The notes under the pieces are model-generated. The model saw only the letters and a list, made by a program, of their open reading frames with translations. It was not told the origin of the DNA and made no database searches. The translations under genes and the position numbers were made by a program. Shown here one piece after another: positions 17,701-26,311 of a DNA stretch of 64,000 bases. The stretch is from Pedobacter panaciterrae (GTDB taxonomy: Bacteria; Bacteroidota; Bacteroidia; Sphingobacteriales; Sphingobacteriaceae). Every line of letters begins with the position of its first letter. The stretch's first letter is position 1. The DNA is taken from the NCBI RefSeq assembly GCF_013204795.1, contig NZ_JABMKW010000018.1, positions 62,001-126,000 on the forward strand. Direction: 5' to 3'.

Positions 17701-20700
17701 CTTAAAAAGGCACTCAGGTCATTATTATTCAGCACATTACTCCCAAGGGCTTCAAGGTGAATATACATTTCCAAGTGCTTGTATGATCTGAAATCATTAA
17801 TAGCGGTTTTAAATGTAGCTCTTCCGTATCCATCCCTCAAATTTTTGATCGTTACCGCCAGCGACTGTTCATTCTGCCTGGTATCACCACGATAATTGCT
17901 GAAATCGCGTTCTCTTTCAATACCCGGAGGAACAACATATGGTATTGGGGTACGTTTTCCATTTTCTTCAATGTTCACTGTGGCTACTTCTATTGTCGAA
18001 TTATCGGCTCCTATTGGTTGTAACACCGGATCAACAATTACCTGTGCAGGATCGTTATTTGCATTATACTGGCGCCATTCACCTCTTATCAATTGGATCT
18101 TTCCAAACCTTAGCACAGTGGTATCGGCATAATTGGTCAGGAACATTCTAATGAAACGAATCGACTTAAAATCCTGGATATTTCCAACCTTTTGCTGGTA
18201 TTGTGCCAATGGAATTCGGATCTGATACCAGGTAACAGGTTGTGTTTGTCCATTAGCAAGTTTAACCTGCGAGGTCACCTTGTCAGTAACAAAATTTTGT
18301 CCAACCATTAAATCTCCCGGACGCATAGATACCTTATATTGAAAATACTCGTCAGACTGGGTCATGTTATTATCTCTGTTGATGTCCTCTCCATCCGGTA
18401 AAGAAGTAGAAGCTGAATTCTCTACACCAAAATCTTCCTGAGATTGTTCAGGGGTCTTAGAGTTTCCTTCAGTACCATTATATCTCTGGTAACGTTTTAA
18501 AATTCCGGCACCAGCCTGATCGAGTGCATTACTCCGATAATAGGAATAGTCATCTGATGATGGGTCATTTTCTAATTCAGCAGCAGCATCTGGATTTAAC
18601 TGCCCCTTTATTTGATTAATAAGCGAGGCGAATTTGGCACGTTCATCATTATTCGACAACCCGTCCAGCCCTACATCCTGGGTTCTTCTGGCAGCTGGAT
18701 CATTGTCAAATGCCTGAACCACCGGTTGCAGCTTAGGTACCCTGCCCCAATTTGTTTCATCAAATTTACTTGGATCTCCATTTGCAGGCAACCCATTTTC
18801 TAATGATTTACGTCCGTCTTTCAGAATGTCTTCTGAAATATTTCCAACATTAAAATACAAATCACCTCCGGCAGAATTTGGTTTATAAATATTTGGGTCC
18901 ATAACCCATAATTCTATAAACTCTATATTCAAAGCCTCAAAATCATTGGTTTCAATTCTTCTGAACAAACCACCCCATCTCGATTTAGGATTATTTAACA
19001 GACCATTAGAACCAAATCCTGTTGGTGCATAATTATAAGGTCCTCTCACTGTCGGATAAAAAGCAACATCTAAAGTTGGCAGGGTGATAGATTGACCGGT
19101 ACTTGTTTCTTTAAAAGGGAAAACCTCCTGCTCTATAATTTCGCGCACATAATGATTCGACAATTCTGTACGGTTGCTTCTTATGCTGGCAGGTAAATTA
19201 CTCGCATTCCTATTGTAAAAGGTCGGGTCAATATTATAAAATGCAATACGCGCCCTATTGTAGCCGTACGCAAGGTCATTAGTCAAATTTGATTCAGGGA
19301 ACAGTTGAGGGGTACCCGATAACTGCCATGCTACAGCACTTTTAAGATCTATTATTGATCTCGAGGCTTCAAAATCATCCAGGTAACTTACGCCACCTTT
19401 TTGACCTCCAAAGTTAAGCGCATTCGGGTGGCCAGGTAACAATTGGGCAAACTCTCCCGAAAAGGTAATGCTCGAAGGGGCTTTGGTAGAAAGGAAAGGT
19501 AATTTATCAACCAGCTTAGTTAAAAACCTTGAGGGTGAACTGTAATTAATATCCAGCCCCCATATGGTATTGGAAATCGGTTCCTCTCCAATGTTTACTT
19601 TTGGTGTTAGCGGTTTTTCAGAAAGGTTCATGATTGTACCTCCCAAATTCAGTTTATTATTTACTTTATAGTCCAGCCTTGCCCCAAATAACGACCGCTG
19701 CTGCAACCCAAAAAGTTCATTATTTTCTGTTGATATTCGTATCGGCTGGCCTGATATTAAAATTCCCGTATTCAATATCTTCACCCTTCCTCCCTGGTAG
19801 TCTACTGTAAAATCCACTCCTTCCTGTAAAGGAATTGTTCCGGCAAAAACCCTCACCGATCCCTCCGGCACATTGATGGCATTTAAGCTAAACTCCGAGG
19901 CAATATCGGATTGGTAACTTCCTTTAATGATATACCGGTTCTGTTTGGTAAACAATTGCTGCGCCACAACCTTGGTCGAGTCGTACAATGCAGTGTAAGT
20001 GTATTTATCAATAAAAGCTTGTTCGGTTGGTAAAAACTGACTGGCCAGATCTCTTCCAAATGGCTCAACAAGCGGAAAAATTATTCTCCCATTTAATGGA
20101 TCTATAGTAATGTATCCATTTTTTGTGTTTGAAAGCACGTAGGCCGTGTTTCCATTGGTATTATTAATTGTATTGGTATTGTTAAAAGCACTATTGTTCC
20201 CAAATGTGTTTGAGGAGTTCTGATTAGAATTTGAATTAAAAGGGTTATTCTCTGCCTGGAAGTCAAAAATCCCATCCGGTTTTGCTTCATCCTGCTGATT
20301 TAAACGATCCAAACCCCCTACCTGTATCCATAACTTATCTTTTAGTGGCCGCTTAAATTCATCCAGTTTCTCACCCTCAGTAATAACTGGTCTCTCAATA
20401 CCTGTTTTCTCGTCTATTCTAAAGATATCCAGCTTAAAGTTTTGTTGACTGATTTGGTATCCACCTATAGAATAAATATTTTTCATCATCAGTCCCCATG
20501 TAGGCAGGTTAACTTTAGTCGTTTCATTCTTTAATAACTTTGCGAACAAAACTTTAGGGCTCCCCTGGTCAAATGGAACATCGGTAGTGAACTCACCCAC
20601 CTGATATTCTACCCCATTGTAAGTATAGCGGTACGCAACGGCAAGCACTTCGTCTGTATTCAGGGAATTATTTAAGGAGATATAGCCCAGTTTAGGATGA

Positions 20701-22004
20701 AAAGTAAACTCTCTTTCGGTTAGCTTTCTGGCATAAGTGAGCTTCGCGTAGTTGTCTGTGCCCTTGCTTTGCTCAAAGAAAGAAATAACTGCATTAGAGT
20801 TGGTTTGTCTCGCATCTGCCGGCAACCTATCCAACAAATTATTTGAATGCCTTGGAAACTGAGCATTCTTAAATGCCGAAGGAAGTACCGAGGTTCCTCC
20901 GGTCAGGGTAGCATTATATGGCCTGTTCTCTCCCAAATCCATAAAGGCAAGAACATCTCTGGAATCCTGAGTATTGCCGGCCTTATTGGTAACCCATACT
21001 TCTATTTTTGTAATGATAACACCCGAAGTAATGGTAGGCGGATTGGATAAGGCCTTATTGTAATTGTCCCTGAAATACTGGGCAAGGAAATAGTGTTTGT
21101 TTGCCTCGTAATTATCTGCACTGATCCTGTATTCGTTTTGCTGTGCACCATTATTAATCTGTATTTCTCTCGACTGCGATTTTTGCTGGGTAAAAACAGT
21201 ATTTACGTTCAGTTTACCAAACTGCAATTGTGTTTTTATCCCAAATAGAGCTTGTGTTCCGCTAATTAAGGTGGTATTTAAAGGAAGGCTCACATTCCCG
21301 GCCTCTATTTTCTTTATAATATCATCATCACCACCCGTATAATCCAACTTAATCTGGTTCTCAAAATCGAATTGAGCTTCAGTGTTGTAGTTCATATTAA
21401 CTTTCAGCTTGGTACCGATATTACCAATCACATCCATCTGGATCCGCTGGTTAAAGTCAAAATTACCCTGCACCCTCTGGCGTTCATTAAACAGGGGGTT
21501 TTCATTTCTGTTTATTCTACCCAAAAAGGTAAGCTCCGCTTCCCCCCTCGGTTGGATATTGATCGTATTCCCGCCAAATATTTTCTCGAAGGCTTTACTA
21601 TTGATACTCAAACTAGGAATGATCCCGGTTCTTCTTACATCATTGATCTCCTCATTCGAAAGTGTCCTCCAGTTTTCACGCTTAATTTCACTGCTTATCA
21701 ACCGCTGATATTCGGCGATGGTTAGGTATTGAGGGGCAGCTATTAACTTATCGCCCACCAGCTGTCTAATAATGTATCTTTTATTTATGGCATCATACTC
21801 AACCTCACGTTTCACATTTTCCGGTAAGGGCTTAAAGGAATTTGACAGTGGCCTTATTCCCAGCCGCTGCTTTTCTTTTAACCCGAATAAATTTCTTGAC
21901 GTATCAGTGGCAGCCCGCCCAACCACTACCTGAGAGACAGCATTTTTTCCCCAAAAGAGTATAACCAAGAGGAGAGATAATATTAGCGTTAATTTGTTTT
22001 TCAA
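14790..22004 (-). CDS. sprA: SprA, type IX secretion system outer-membrane translocon
   Basis: Giant outer-membrane beta-barrel that forms the protein-conducting channel of the type IX secretion system, working with PorV and plug proteins; in gliding species it is also needed for motility. The 2404-residue length matches known SprA. Residues 1-24 are a signal peptide ending near AVSQ. The N-terminal region contains SprA family blocks such as GRAATDTSRNLFGL, KRYIIRQLVGD and INIQPRGEAELTFLG; the remainder is a long series of beta-strands ending in FSLRITLN. Residues about 585-618 are very rich in Asn, Ser and Thr and probably form a disordered loop. It follows ruvA by 12 bp. Confidence 0.96.
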   Translation of the reverse strand: MKNKLTLILSLLLVILFWGKNAVSQVVVGRAATDTSRNLFGLKEKQRLGIRPLSNSFKPLPENVKREVEYDAINKRYIIRQLVGDKLIAAPQYLTIAEYQRLISSEIKRENWRTLSNEEINDVRRTGIIPSLSINSKAFEKIFGGNTINIQPRGEAELTFLGRINRNENPLFNERQRVQGNFDFNQRIQMDVIGNIGTKLKVNMNYNTEAQFDFENQIKLDYTGGDDDIIKKIEAGNVSLPLNTTLISGTQALFGIKTQLQFGKLNVNTVFTQQKSQSREIQINNGAQQNEYRISADNYEANKHYFLAQYFRDNYNKALSNPPTITSGVIITKIEVWVTNKAGNTQDSRDVLAFMDLGENRPYNATLTGGTSVLPSAFKNAQFPRHSNNLLDRLPADARQTNSNAVISFFEQSKGTDNYAKLTYARKLTEREFTFHPKLGYISLNNSLNTDEVLAVAYRYTYNGVEYQVGEFTTDVPFDQGSPKVLFAKLLKNETTKVNLPTWGLMMKNIYSIGGYQISQQNFKLDIFRIDEKTGIERPVITEGEKLDEFKRPLKDKLWIQVGGLDRLNQQDEAKPDGIFDFQAENNPFNSNSNQNSSNTFGNNSAFNNTNTINNTNGNTAYVLSNTKNGYITIDPLNGRIIFPLVEPFGRDLASQFLPTEQAFIDKYTYTALYDSTKVVAQQLFTKQNRYIIKGSYQSDIASEFSLNAINVPEGSVRVFAGTIPLQEGVDFTVDYQGGRVKILNTGILISGQPIRISTENNELFGLQQRSLFGARLDYKVNNKLNLGGTIMNLSEKPLTPKVNIGEEPISNTIWGLDINYSSPSRFLTKLVDKLPFLSTKAPSSITFSGEFAQLLPGHPNALNFGGQKGGVSYLDDFEASRSIIDLKSAVAWQLSGTPQLFPESNLTNDLAYGYNRARIAFYNIDPTFYNRNASNLPASIRSNRTELSNHYVREIIEQEVFPFKETSTGQSITLPTLDVAFYPTVRGPYNYAPTGFGSNGLLNNPKSRWGGLFRRIETNDFEALNIEFIELWVMDPNIYKPNSAGGDLYFNVGNISEDILKDGRKSLENGLPANGDPSKFDETNWGRVPKLQPVVQAFDNDPAARRTQDVGLDGLSNNDERAKFASLINQIKGQLNPDAAAELENDPSSDDYSYYRSNALDQAGAGILKRYQRYNGTEGNSKTPEQSQEDFGVENSASTSLPDGEDINRDNNMTQSDEYFQYKVSMRPGDLMVGQNFVTDKVTSQVKLANGQTQPVTWYQIRIPLAQYQQKVGNIQDFKSIRFIRMFLTNYADTTVLRFGKIQLIRGEWRQYNANNDPAQVIVDPVLQPIGADNSTIEVATVNIEENGKRTPIPYVVPPGIERERDFSNYRGDTRQNEQSLAVTIKNLRDGYGRATFKTAINDFRSYKHLEMYIHLEALGSNVLNNNDLSAFLRIGTDNQDNYYEYSQPLRVTNPGTSDPYAIWPDQNKLDIELEIFQKAKIARNKAMLNGQPWPVNIPYEFIENGKTITIKGQPDMSKVRVYMLGVKNPLRNPANPGEDDGLDKNAVIWFNELRLTQFDERGGWAATARMNAQLADFADVNISGSKSTIGFGSLEKRVSERNRADNVFFDISSSMELGKFLPNKSGVKIPMFISYSSQISTPQYDPRTPDIELKTALEGATKAEKKEILNYAQDYTTRNSISFTNVRKERTDLDKKPKLWDVENLNASYAYTKFAHRDFINQNNIQQTYRASLAYNYAGQSKSYEPLAKIIKSNTLALLKEINFSLLPNSINFRIDLDRYYSENSLRNNDPNNAIPINTTFNKNFLVTRVYGISWNFTRSLTLDFDATNYSIIDEPEGRIDGLKRDTLWQNLKRLGRTTDYSHNLNVTYNLPLNKIPGMDWLNVTTRYGTSFNWQTEPLSTLRNPLIDLGNTIQNSRIIQINPNLNLASLYNKFGFVRKAGAGTTDKQSGTGFFVGLLTGIKNIVGAYTQTRGIFMPGYLPKTNYFGIDDVTGAPGLGFVFGSQRDIRSMAVNNGWLTTDTLQTQLYVNTLREDLSFTSLIEPIRDLTITLTANKNRTSNFSTNYRYDRDSREFENLSPYTTGDYSVSFISLRTSFSEKSGSTVSKLFNQFMANRQVISQRLGAQNPNSRGMVDGYADGYDKNAQDVVVSAFLAAYSGRSASSVNLNSLPSIPLPNWRLNYRGLTRIAFLADRFNSIDIRHSYRSVYSVNSFNSLLRYQESNGSVISREDADGGNFLPKFQYSQVTIAEQFAPLIGVDTRLKNNMTANFEYGRSRLLGLSLANSQLAQLTENNMVFGLGYRTNKFRFPFGLFKGLKTDNNMDFKLDIALRDNKTVIYRADITEAEVSSGAQNITFRPSIDYVLNQRFNVRVFYDSNVTKPYTSQTFNTSFSNFGFSLRITLN

Positions 22005-22016
22005 GAGTAAAAAAAG

Positions 22017-22601
22017 TTATAAATTTTTTAGGGCTAGCTTAATCATTTGTTCTACTGATAGATCCTGACCACCCACCTTCACTGCATTATCAATTGCCTT
22101 TTCAGATGCAGGTTTAGCAAACCCGAGCATCATTAAAGCCGATAAAGCTTCTTCCTTTACAGTATTGTTTAAAGGGGCCGCAATTAACGACCCCGTTCCT
22201 TCCTTCTTTAATTTATCCTGCAACTCAAGCACAAGCCTTTGTGCAGATTTCACACCTATCCCCTTAATACGTTGTATAAGCGGAAGGTCGCCGCTGATAA
22301 TAGCCGACTGAATTTCATTAGGGGTAATGGATGAAAGCATCATTCTTCCTGTATTTGGTCCTATACCAGATACCGAAATCAGGTGCAGAAATAACCTTCT
22401 TTCACCTTCATCAGCAAAACCATACAAAGTATGAGCATCTTCTTTAATATGAAGCCATGTATAGATTTTACATCGCTCCGCATCAGCAAGACTGCTGTAT
22501 GTGTTTAGAGATATATTAATATGGTAGCCTACGCCACCGGCTTCCACTACAATATACGCGGGGCATTTAAAGGTCAACTTACCATCAATATATGCAAACA
22601 T
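22017..22601 (-). CDS. ruvA: Holliday junction helicase subunit RuvA
   Basis: Binds Holliday junctions and loads the RuvB motor in recombinational repair. The 194 residues begin MFAYIDGKLTFKCP (OB domain) and contain the helix-hairpin-helix stretches HLISVSGIGPNTGRMML and IKGIGVKSAQRLVLELQDKL; the C-terminal domain III reads EALSALMMLGFAKPASEKAI. Length is normal. It sits between maeB (3 bp gap) and sprA (12 bp gap), so all three should be co-transcribed; this neighbourhood is conserved in Bacteroidota although the functions are unrelated. Confidence 0.95.
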   Translation of the reverse strand: MFAYIDGKLTFKCPAYIVVEAGGVGYHINISLNTYSSLADAERCKIYTWLHIKEDAHTLYGFADEGERRLFLHLISVSGIGPNTGRMMLSSITPNEIQSAIISGDLPLIQRIKGIGVKSAQRLVLELQDKLKKEGTGSLIAAPLNNTVKEEALSALMMLGFAKPASEKAIDNAVKVGGQDLSVEQMIKLALKNL

Positions 22602-22604
22602 ATT

Positions 22605-24917
22605 TTATCTTTTTGAAATTCTTTTTAATAGACCTTTTTTCGGTTTTGCTTCTTGTTCTTTAGCCTGTACATCTAAAACTGCAATGGTTACCATGTTTAC
22701 AATTTCTCTCACTGAACTGCCAAGCTGTACAATATGTACCGGTTTTTTCAGACCCAGCAAGATCGGGCCAACGGCTTCCGCTTCTCCAAGTTCCTGTAAT
22801 AACTTATAAGCAATATTACCAGATTCCAGATTAGGAAAAACCAGTGTATTGGCTGGAGCGCCTATTAACCTGCTAAAAGGGAAATTGTCTTTTAACATCT
22901 CATTATTAATGGCAAAGTTCCCCTGCATCTCACCGTCCACCATAATATGTGGATATTTCTCGTGTAGTATCTTTACAGCTTTCCTAACCTTTTCCGGTAC
23001 AATACCTTCATTAGAGCCAAAGTTAGAGTATGAAAGTAATGCCACCCTTGGCTGTATGTTAAATTTACTTACAGATCTTTCTAAAAGCAAAGTTAAATCT
23101 ACCAATTCTTCTGCAGTAGGATCAACATTAACAGTCGTATCTCCGAAAAATACAGGTCCCTTTTTGGTCATCATCATGTACATGCCTGCAACACGGTTTA
23201 CACCCTCTTCTGTACCAATAACCTGCAAAGCTGGCTTAATTGTCGACACATAATTCTTAGTCAAACCAGAAATCATTGCATCAGCTTCTCCAAACTCAAC
23301 CATAGAAGCACCAAAATAATTCCGGTCACGCAGAAATTTGGTAGCCTCAATTAAAGTCACCCCTCTTCTTTGTCTCTTCTCATATAATGAGTTCGCATAC
23401 TTGCTCATGCGCTGCTGCTCTTCAAAAGGGTCAATTATGGTAACGCCCTCTAATTCCAGTGCATTTTCCTCAATTATTTTCTTAATGATTTCCTTGTTTC
23501 CAAGCAGAATCGGAATAGCTATATTCTCATCTTTTACAATTTGGGCAGCTTTTAATATTTTATAGTTGTCAGCTTCAGCAAATACAACGCGCTTAGGATC
23601 AGATTTAGCCTTATTTGTAATTGCACGCATAATTGCATCATCACCACCCAATCGATGTTTCAATTCCTCAGTATAAGCCTCCCAATCGGTGATCACCTTA
23701 CGCGCCACACCCGAGTCAATTGCTGCTTTAGCAACTGCAGTAGATACATTCGTCATTAAACGAAGATCCATTGGTTTTGGAATAATATAATCTTTACCGA
23801 ACTTAATGTTGGTTTCATTGTAAGCCATATTAACCGCCTCAGGTACTGGTTTTTTAGCCAGCTCGGCAATTGCTTTTACTGCAGCGATCTTCATGGGCTC
23901 GTTAATAGCAGTAGCCCTCACGTCAAGCGCGCCTCTAAAAATATATGGGAATCCCAAAACATTGTTCACCTGGTTAGGATAGTCAGAACGGCCGGTAGCC
24001 ATAATGATATCCTTACGGGAATTGAGTGCCAGCTCATAAGCAATTTCCGGGTCTGGATTTGCCATAGCAAACACGATAGGATTTTTTGACATTGATTTCA
24101 GCATATCTTCTGTTACACAATTAGCAGATGATAAGCCAATGAACACATCACTATCCTTCATTGCCTCCGCCAGTGTATCTAAATTTCTGGAAGTTGCAAA
24201 TTCAGCTTTGATTGCATCAAGGTTCTCACGTGTATCACGGATCACACCAGAGCGGTCACACATCACAATATTCTCTTTTTTAGCACCTAAAGAAACATAT
24301 AAGCGTGAGCAGGAAATGGCAGCAGCACCTGCCCCATTCACTACTATCTTAACCTTATCCATTTTCTTTTTTTGCAGCTCGCAGGCATTTAGCAATGCCG
24401 CCGCCGAAATAATAGCAGTTCCATGCTGATCATCGTGCATAACCGGAATCTTCATTTCTTCCTTTAAACGACGCTCTATTTCGAAGCACTCAGGTGCCTT
24501 AATATCTTCTAAATTTATGCCACCAAAAGTAGGCTCAAGGGCTTTTACGATCTTAACAAAATCATCCACATTAGTAGTGTCCAGTTCTAGATCAAAAACA
24601 TCAATATCAGCAAATATTTTAAAAAGGAGACCCTTTCCTTCCATTACAGGTTTTCCTGCTTCCGGTCCAATATTACCTAAGCCCAATACAGCAGTACCAT
24701 TACTAATCACAGCCACTAAATTCCCCTTAGCTGTATATTTATAAACGTCTTCAGTATTTTCAGCAATCTTTAAACATGGCTCTGCAACCCCAGGTGAATA
24801 GGCAAGCGCCAGGTCTCTTTGAGAGTTTGTTGGTTTTGTTGGGATAACCTGAATTTTCCCAGGGCGCCCCTGCGAATGGTAATCTAAAGCATCCTGCTTC
24901 CTGTTTATTTTAGTCAT
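22605..24917 (-). CDS. maeB: NADP-dependent malic enzyme with phosphotransacetylase-like domain
   Basis: Oxidative decarboxylation of malate to pyruvate, making NADPH. The 770-residue protein has an N-terminal malic enzyme part (residues 1-430: LALAYSPGVAEPCL, VMHDDQHGTAIISAAALLNA, the NAD(P)-binding stretch KIVVNGAGAAAISCSRL) and a C-terminal phosphotransacetylase-like domain (about 440-750: KRVVFAEADNYKILKAAQI, FFGDTTVNVDPTAEEL). In MaeB enzymes the second domain acts mainly in acetyl-CoA-responsive regulation and is not expected to be an active Pta. First gene of the maeB-ruvA-sprA-gcvH unit, with a good -7 box upstream. Confidence 0.95.
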   Translation of the reverse strand: MTKINRKQDALDYHSQGRPGKIQVIPTKPTNSQRDLALAYSPGVAEPCLKIAENTEDVYKYTAKGNLVAVISNGTAVLGLGNIGPEAGKPVMEGKGLLFKIFADIDVFDLELDTTNVDDFVKIVKALEPTFGGINLEDIKAPECFEIERRLKEEMKIPVMHDDQHGTAIISAAALLNACELQKKKMDKVKIVVNGAGAAAISCSRLYVSLGAKKENIVMCDRSGVIRDTRENLDAIKAEFATSRNLDTLAEAMKDSDVFIGLSSANCVTEDMLKSMSKNPIVFAMANPDPEIAYELALNSRKDIIMATGRSDYPNQVNNVLGFPYIFRGALDVRATAINEPMKIAAVKAIAELAKKPVPEAVNMAYNETNIKFGKDYIIPKPMDLRLMTNVSTAVAKAAIDSGVARKVITDWEAYTEELKHRLGGDDAIMRAITNKAKSDPKRVVFAEADNYKILKAAQIVKDENIAIPILLGNKEIIKKIIEENALELEGVTIIDPFEEQQRMSKYANSLYEKRQRRGVTLIEATKFLRDRNYFGASMVEFGEADAMISGLTKNYVSTIKPALQVIGTEEGVNRVAGMYMMMTKKGPVFFGDTTVNVDPTAEELVDLTLLLERSVSKFNIQPRVALLSYSNFGSNEGIVPEKVRKAVKILHEKYPHIMVDGEMQGNFAINNEMLKDNFPFSRLIGAPANTLVFPNLESGNIAYKLLQELGEAEAVGPILLGLKKPVHIVQLGSSVREIVNMVTIAVLDVQAKEQEAKPKKGLLKRISKR

Positions 24918-24927
24918 AAAATTGTCA

Positions 24928-24951
24928 ATTGTAAAGGGTCAAAGTTACAAT
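24928..24951. repeat. 7-bp inverted repeat overlapping the maeB promoter
   Basis: ATTGTAA (24928-24934) and TTACAAT (24945-24951) are perfect inverted arms around a 10-bp spacer and overlap the maeB -7 box. It could be an operator, but in AT-rich DNA such a repeat can arise by chance. Confidence 0.3.
24940..24947 (-). promoter_or_regulatory. maeB: Candidate promoter of maeB
   Basis: On the minus strand TAACTTTG is a perfect TAnnTTTG -7 box 22 bp before the maeB ATG, with TTTA (three of four matches to TTTG) exactly 19 bp upstream. This would start the maeB-ruvA-sprA-gcvH transcript with a leader of about 15 nt. Confidence 0.6.
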
Positions 24952-25056
24952 TCTTTTATTAGGGCTTAAAATAAAAAAAAGGCAATTAAATTACGGATTT
25001 CGCGTGTTTAAATGCAATTATGAACAAAATGAACAGGAAAATAAACAAACTGAACG

Positions 25057-26274
25057 CTAGCTTTTCAGTCGACGGGGGGTGTCATCATCGGTATGTGCAC
25101 TATACACTTTTATTTTCTGTCCCGGAACAATCGTTAAACTTCTTAATTTATTCCAGACTTTAAGATCCTGAACTTCAACATGATATTTATTGGCAATCTC
25201 TCCCAAATTTTGTCCGGGTTTAACTTTATGATAGAAAAAGACCGGTGTTGATTTCGCATTCCTTACCGGTCGACGCTCTTCATTTGAAGCCAGTACCACT
25301 TTCATGTTGGTTTCTGTCTCAGGGTTCAGCACCTCGTAGATTCTGGCAAAGTTAGCCAGGCTCACTTTTGGAACAATCACACGCTTCGGCATCGATTCTG
25401 TTCCGTTAACGATCTTCTTCTTGTAAGAAGGATTTAACGTGCAAAGCTCCTCTTCATCCATATTCAAAGCGCTAGCTAAAGTAGGGATAGAAATAAAACG
25501 ATTAACCTGAATAGTATCTGTAATCTTGATATAAGATGGTCGCTGTGAACTAATATGGTGTTTATCTGAACACTTCATTACATACACAGCAGCAATAAAC
25601 GCAGGCACATAATTTCTTGTTTCGGTTGGCAAAAATCTTCTAAGCTCCCAGAAATCAGTGGAGTTGGCTTTCTGCATGGCCCGCTTCACATTTCCCATTC
25701 CACAATTATAAGCGGCAATTGCCAGAAGCCAGTCCCCCAACTCTTCATAGGCATCTCTGAAATAGGCTGCCGCAGCATAACTTGCCTGTATAGGATCCTT
25801 TCGGTCGTCAACAAAATTATCCATATTTAAGCCATACTCTCTGGCAGTACCAAACATAAATTGCCATAATCCGGTAGCACCAACTCGTGAAACTGCATGT
25901 GGGTTCATAGATGATTCTATGATCGGCAGGTATTTGATCTCCTCCGGGATGTTAAGGCTTTTAAGTGCTCTTTCAAAAATCGGAAAATAGTAGTCAGACA
26001 TGCCCAGCATTCTGCCCATCATTTCCTTCCTTCCGCTATAGATGTCTATGTACTTCTGTACGTATTCATTGTAAGTAAGCGGAACAGTCTTCTCAATAGA
26101 ATCTAATCTGTTCTTGTAGTTGTAATTATAGTTATTAAACAGGGGCGTTTCATCAACCTCAGGTACTGAAGCTGTGTCATTCAAAATTAAGCCATGTTGT
26201 TGGGCTGATGCTGAAAAGCTAATTAATGCTAAAATGCAATAGGATACGAAGTGTACTTTTATTTTCATAGGCAT
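25057..26274 (-). CDS. Lytic murein transglycosylase with LysM domain (MltD-like)
   Basis: Cleaves peptidoglycan glycan strands to form anhydro-muropeptides. Signal peptide at residues 1-24 (ISFSASAQ). The SLT domain spans about 95-245 with the catalytic Glu120 in LPIIESSMNPHAVS, followed by GATGLWQFMFGTAREYGL and AIAAYNCGMGNVKRAM. One LysM domain is at about 348-393 (HKVKPGQNLGEIANKYHV). E. coli MltD has two LysM repeats, so this is a shorter version. An upstream start two codons earlier than MKIKVHF is used here; either is possible. Last gene of the envelope cluster. Confidence 0.92.
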   Translation of the reverse strand: MPMKIKVHFVSYCILALISFSASAQQHGLILNDTASVPEVDETPLFNNYNYNYKNRLDSIEKTVPLTYNEYVQKYIDIYSGRKEMMGRMLGMSDYYFPIFERALKSLNIPEEIKYLPIIESSMNPHAVSRVGATGLWQFMFGTAREYGLNMDNFVDDRKDPIQASYAAAAYFRDAYEELGDWLLAIAAYNCGMGNVKRAMQKANSTDFWELRRFLPTETRNYVPAFIAAVYVMKCSDKHHISSQRPSYIKITDTIQVNRFISIPTLASALNMDEEELCTLNPSYKKKIVNGTESMPKRVIVPKVSLANFARIYEVLNPETETNMKVVLASNEERRPVRNAKSTPVFFYHKVKPGQNLGEIANKYHVEVQDLKVWNKLRSLTIVPGQKIKVYSAHTDDDTPRRLKS

Positions 26275-26311
26275 TTCATTCTGCTTCCAAGGCTTTTCTA
26301 AAAAAACCTCC

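Noticed and set aside
21372..21725. Open frames on the plus strand inside sprA and other large genes
   Set aside because: They are antisense shadows of well-supported genes, lack family motifs and have no plausible start signals.
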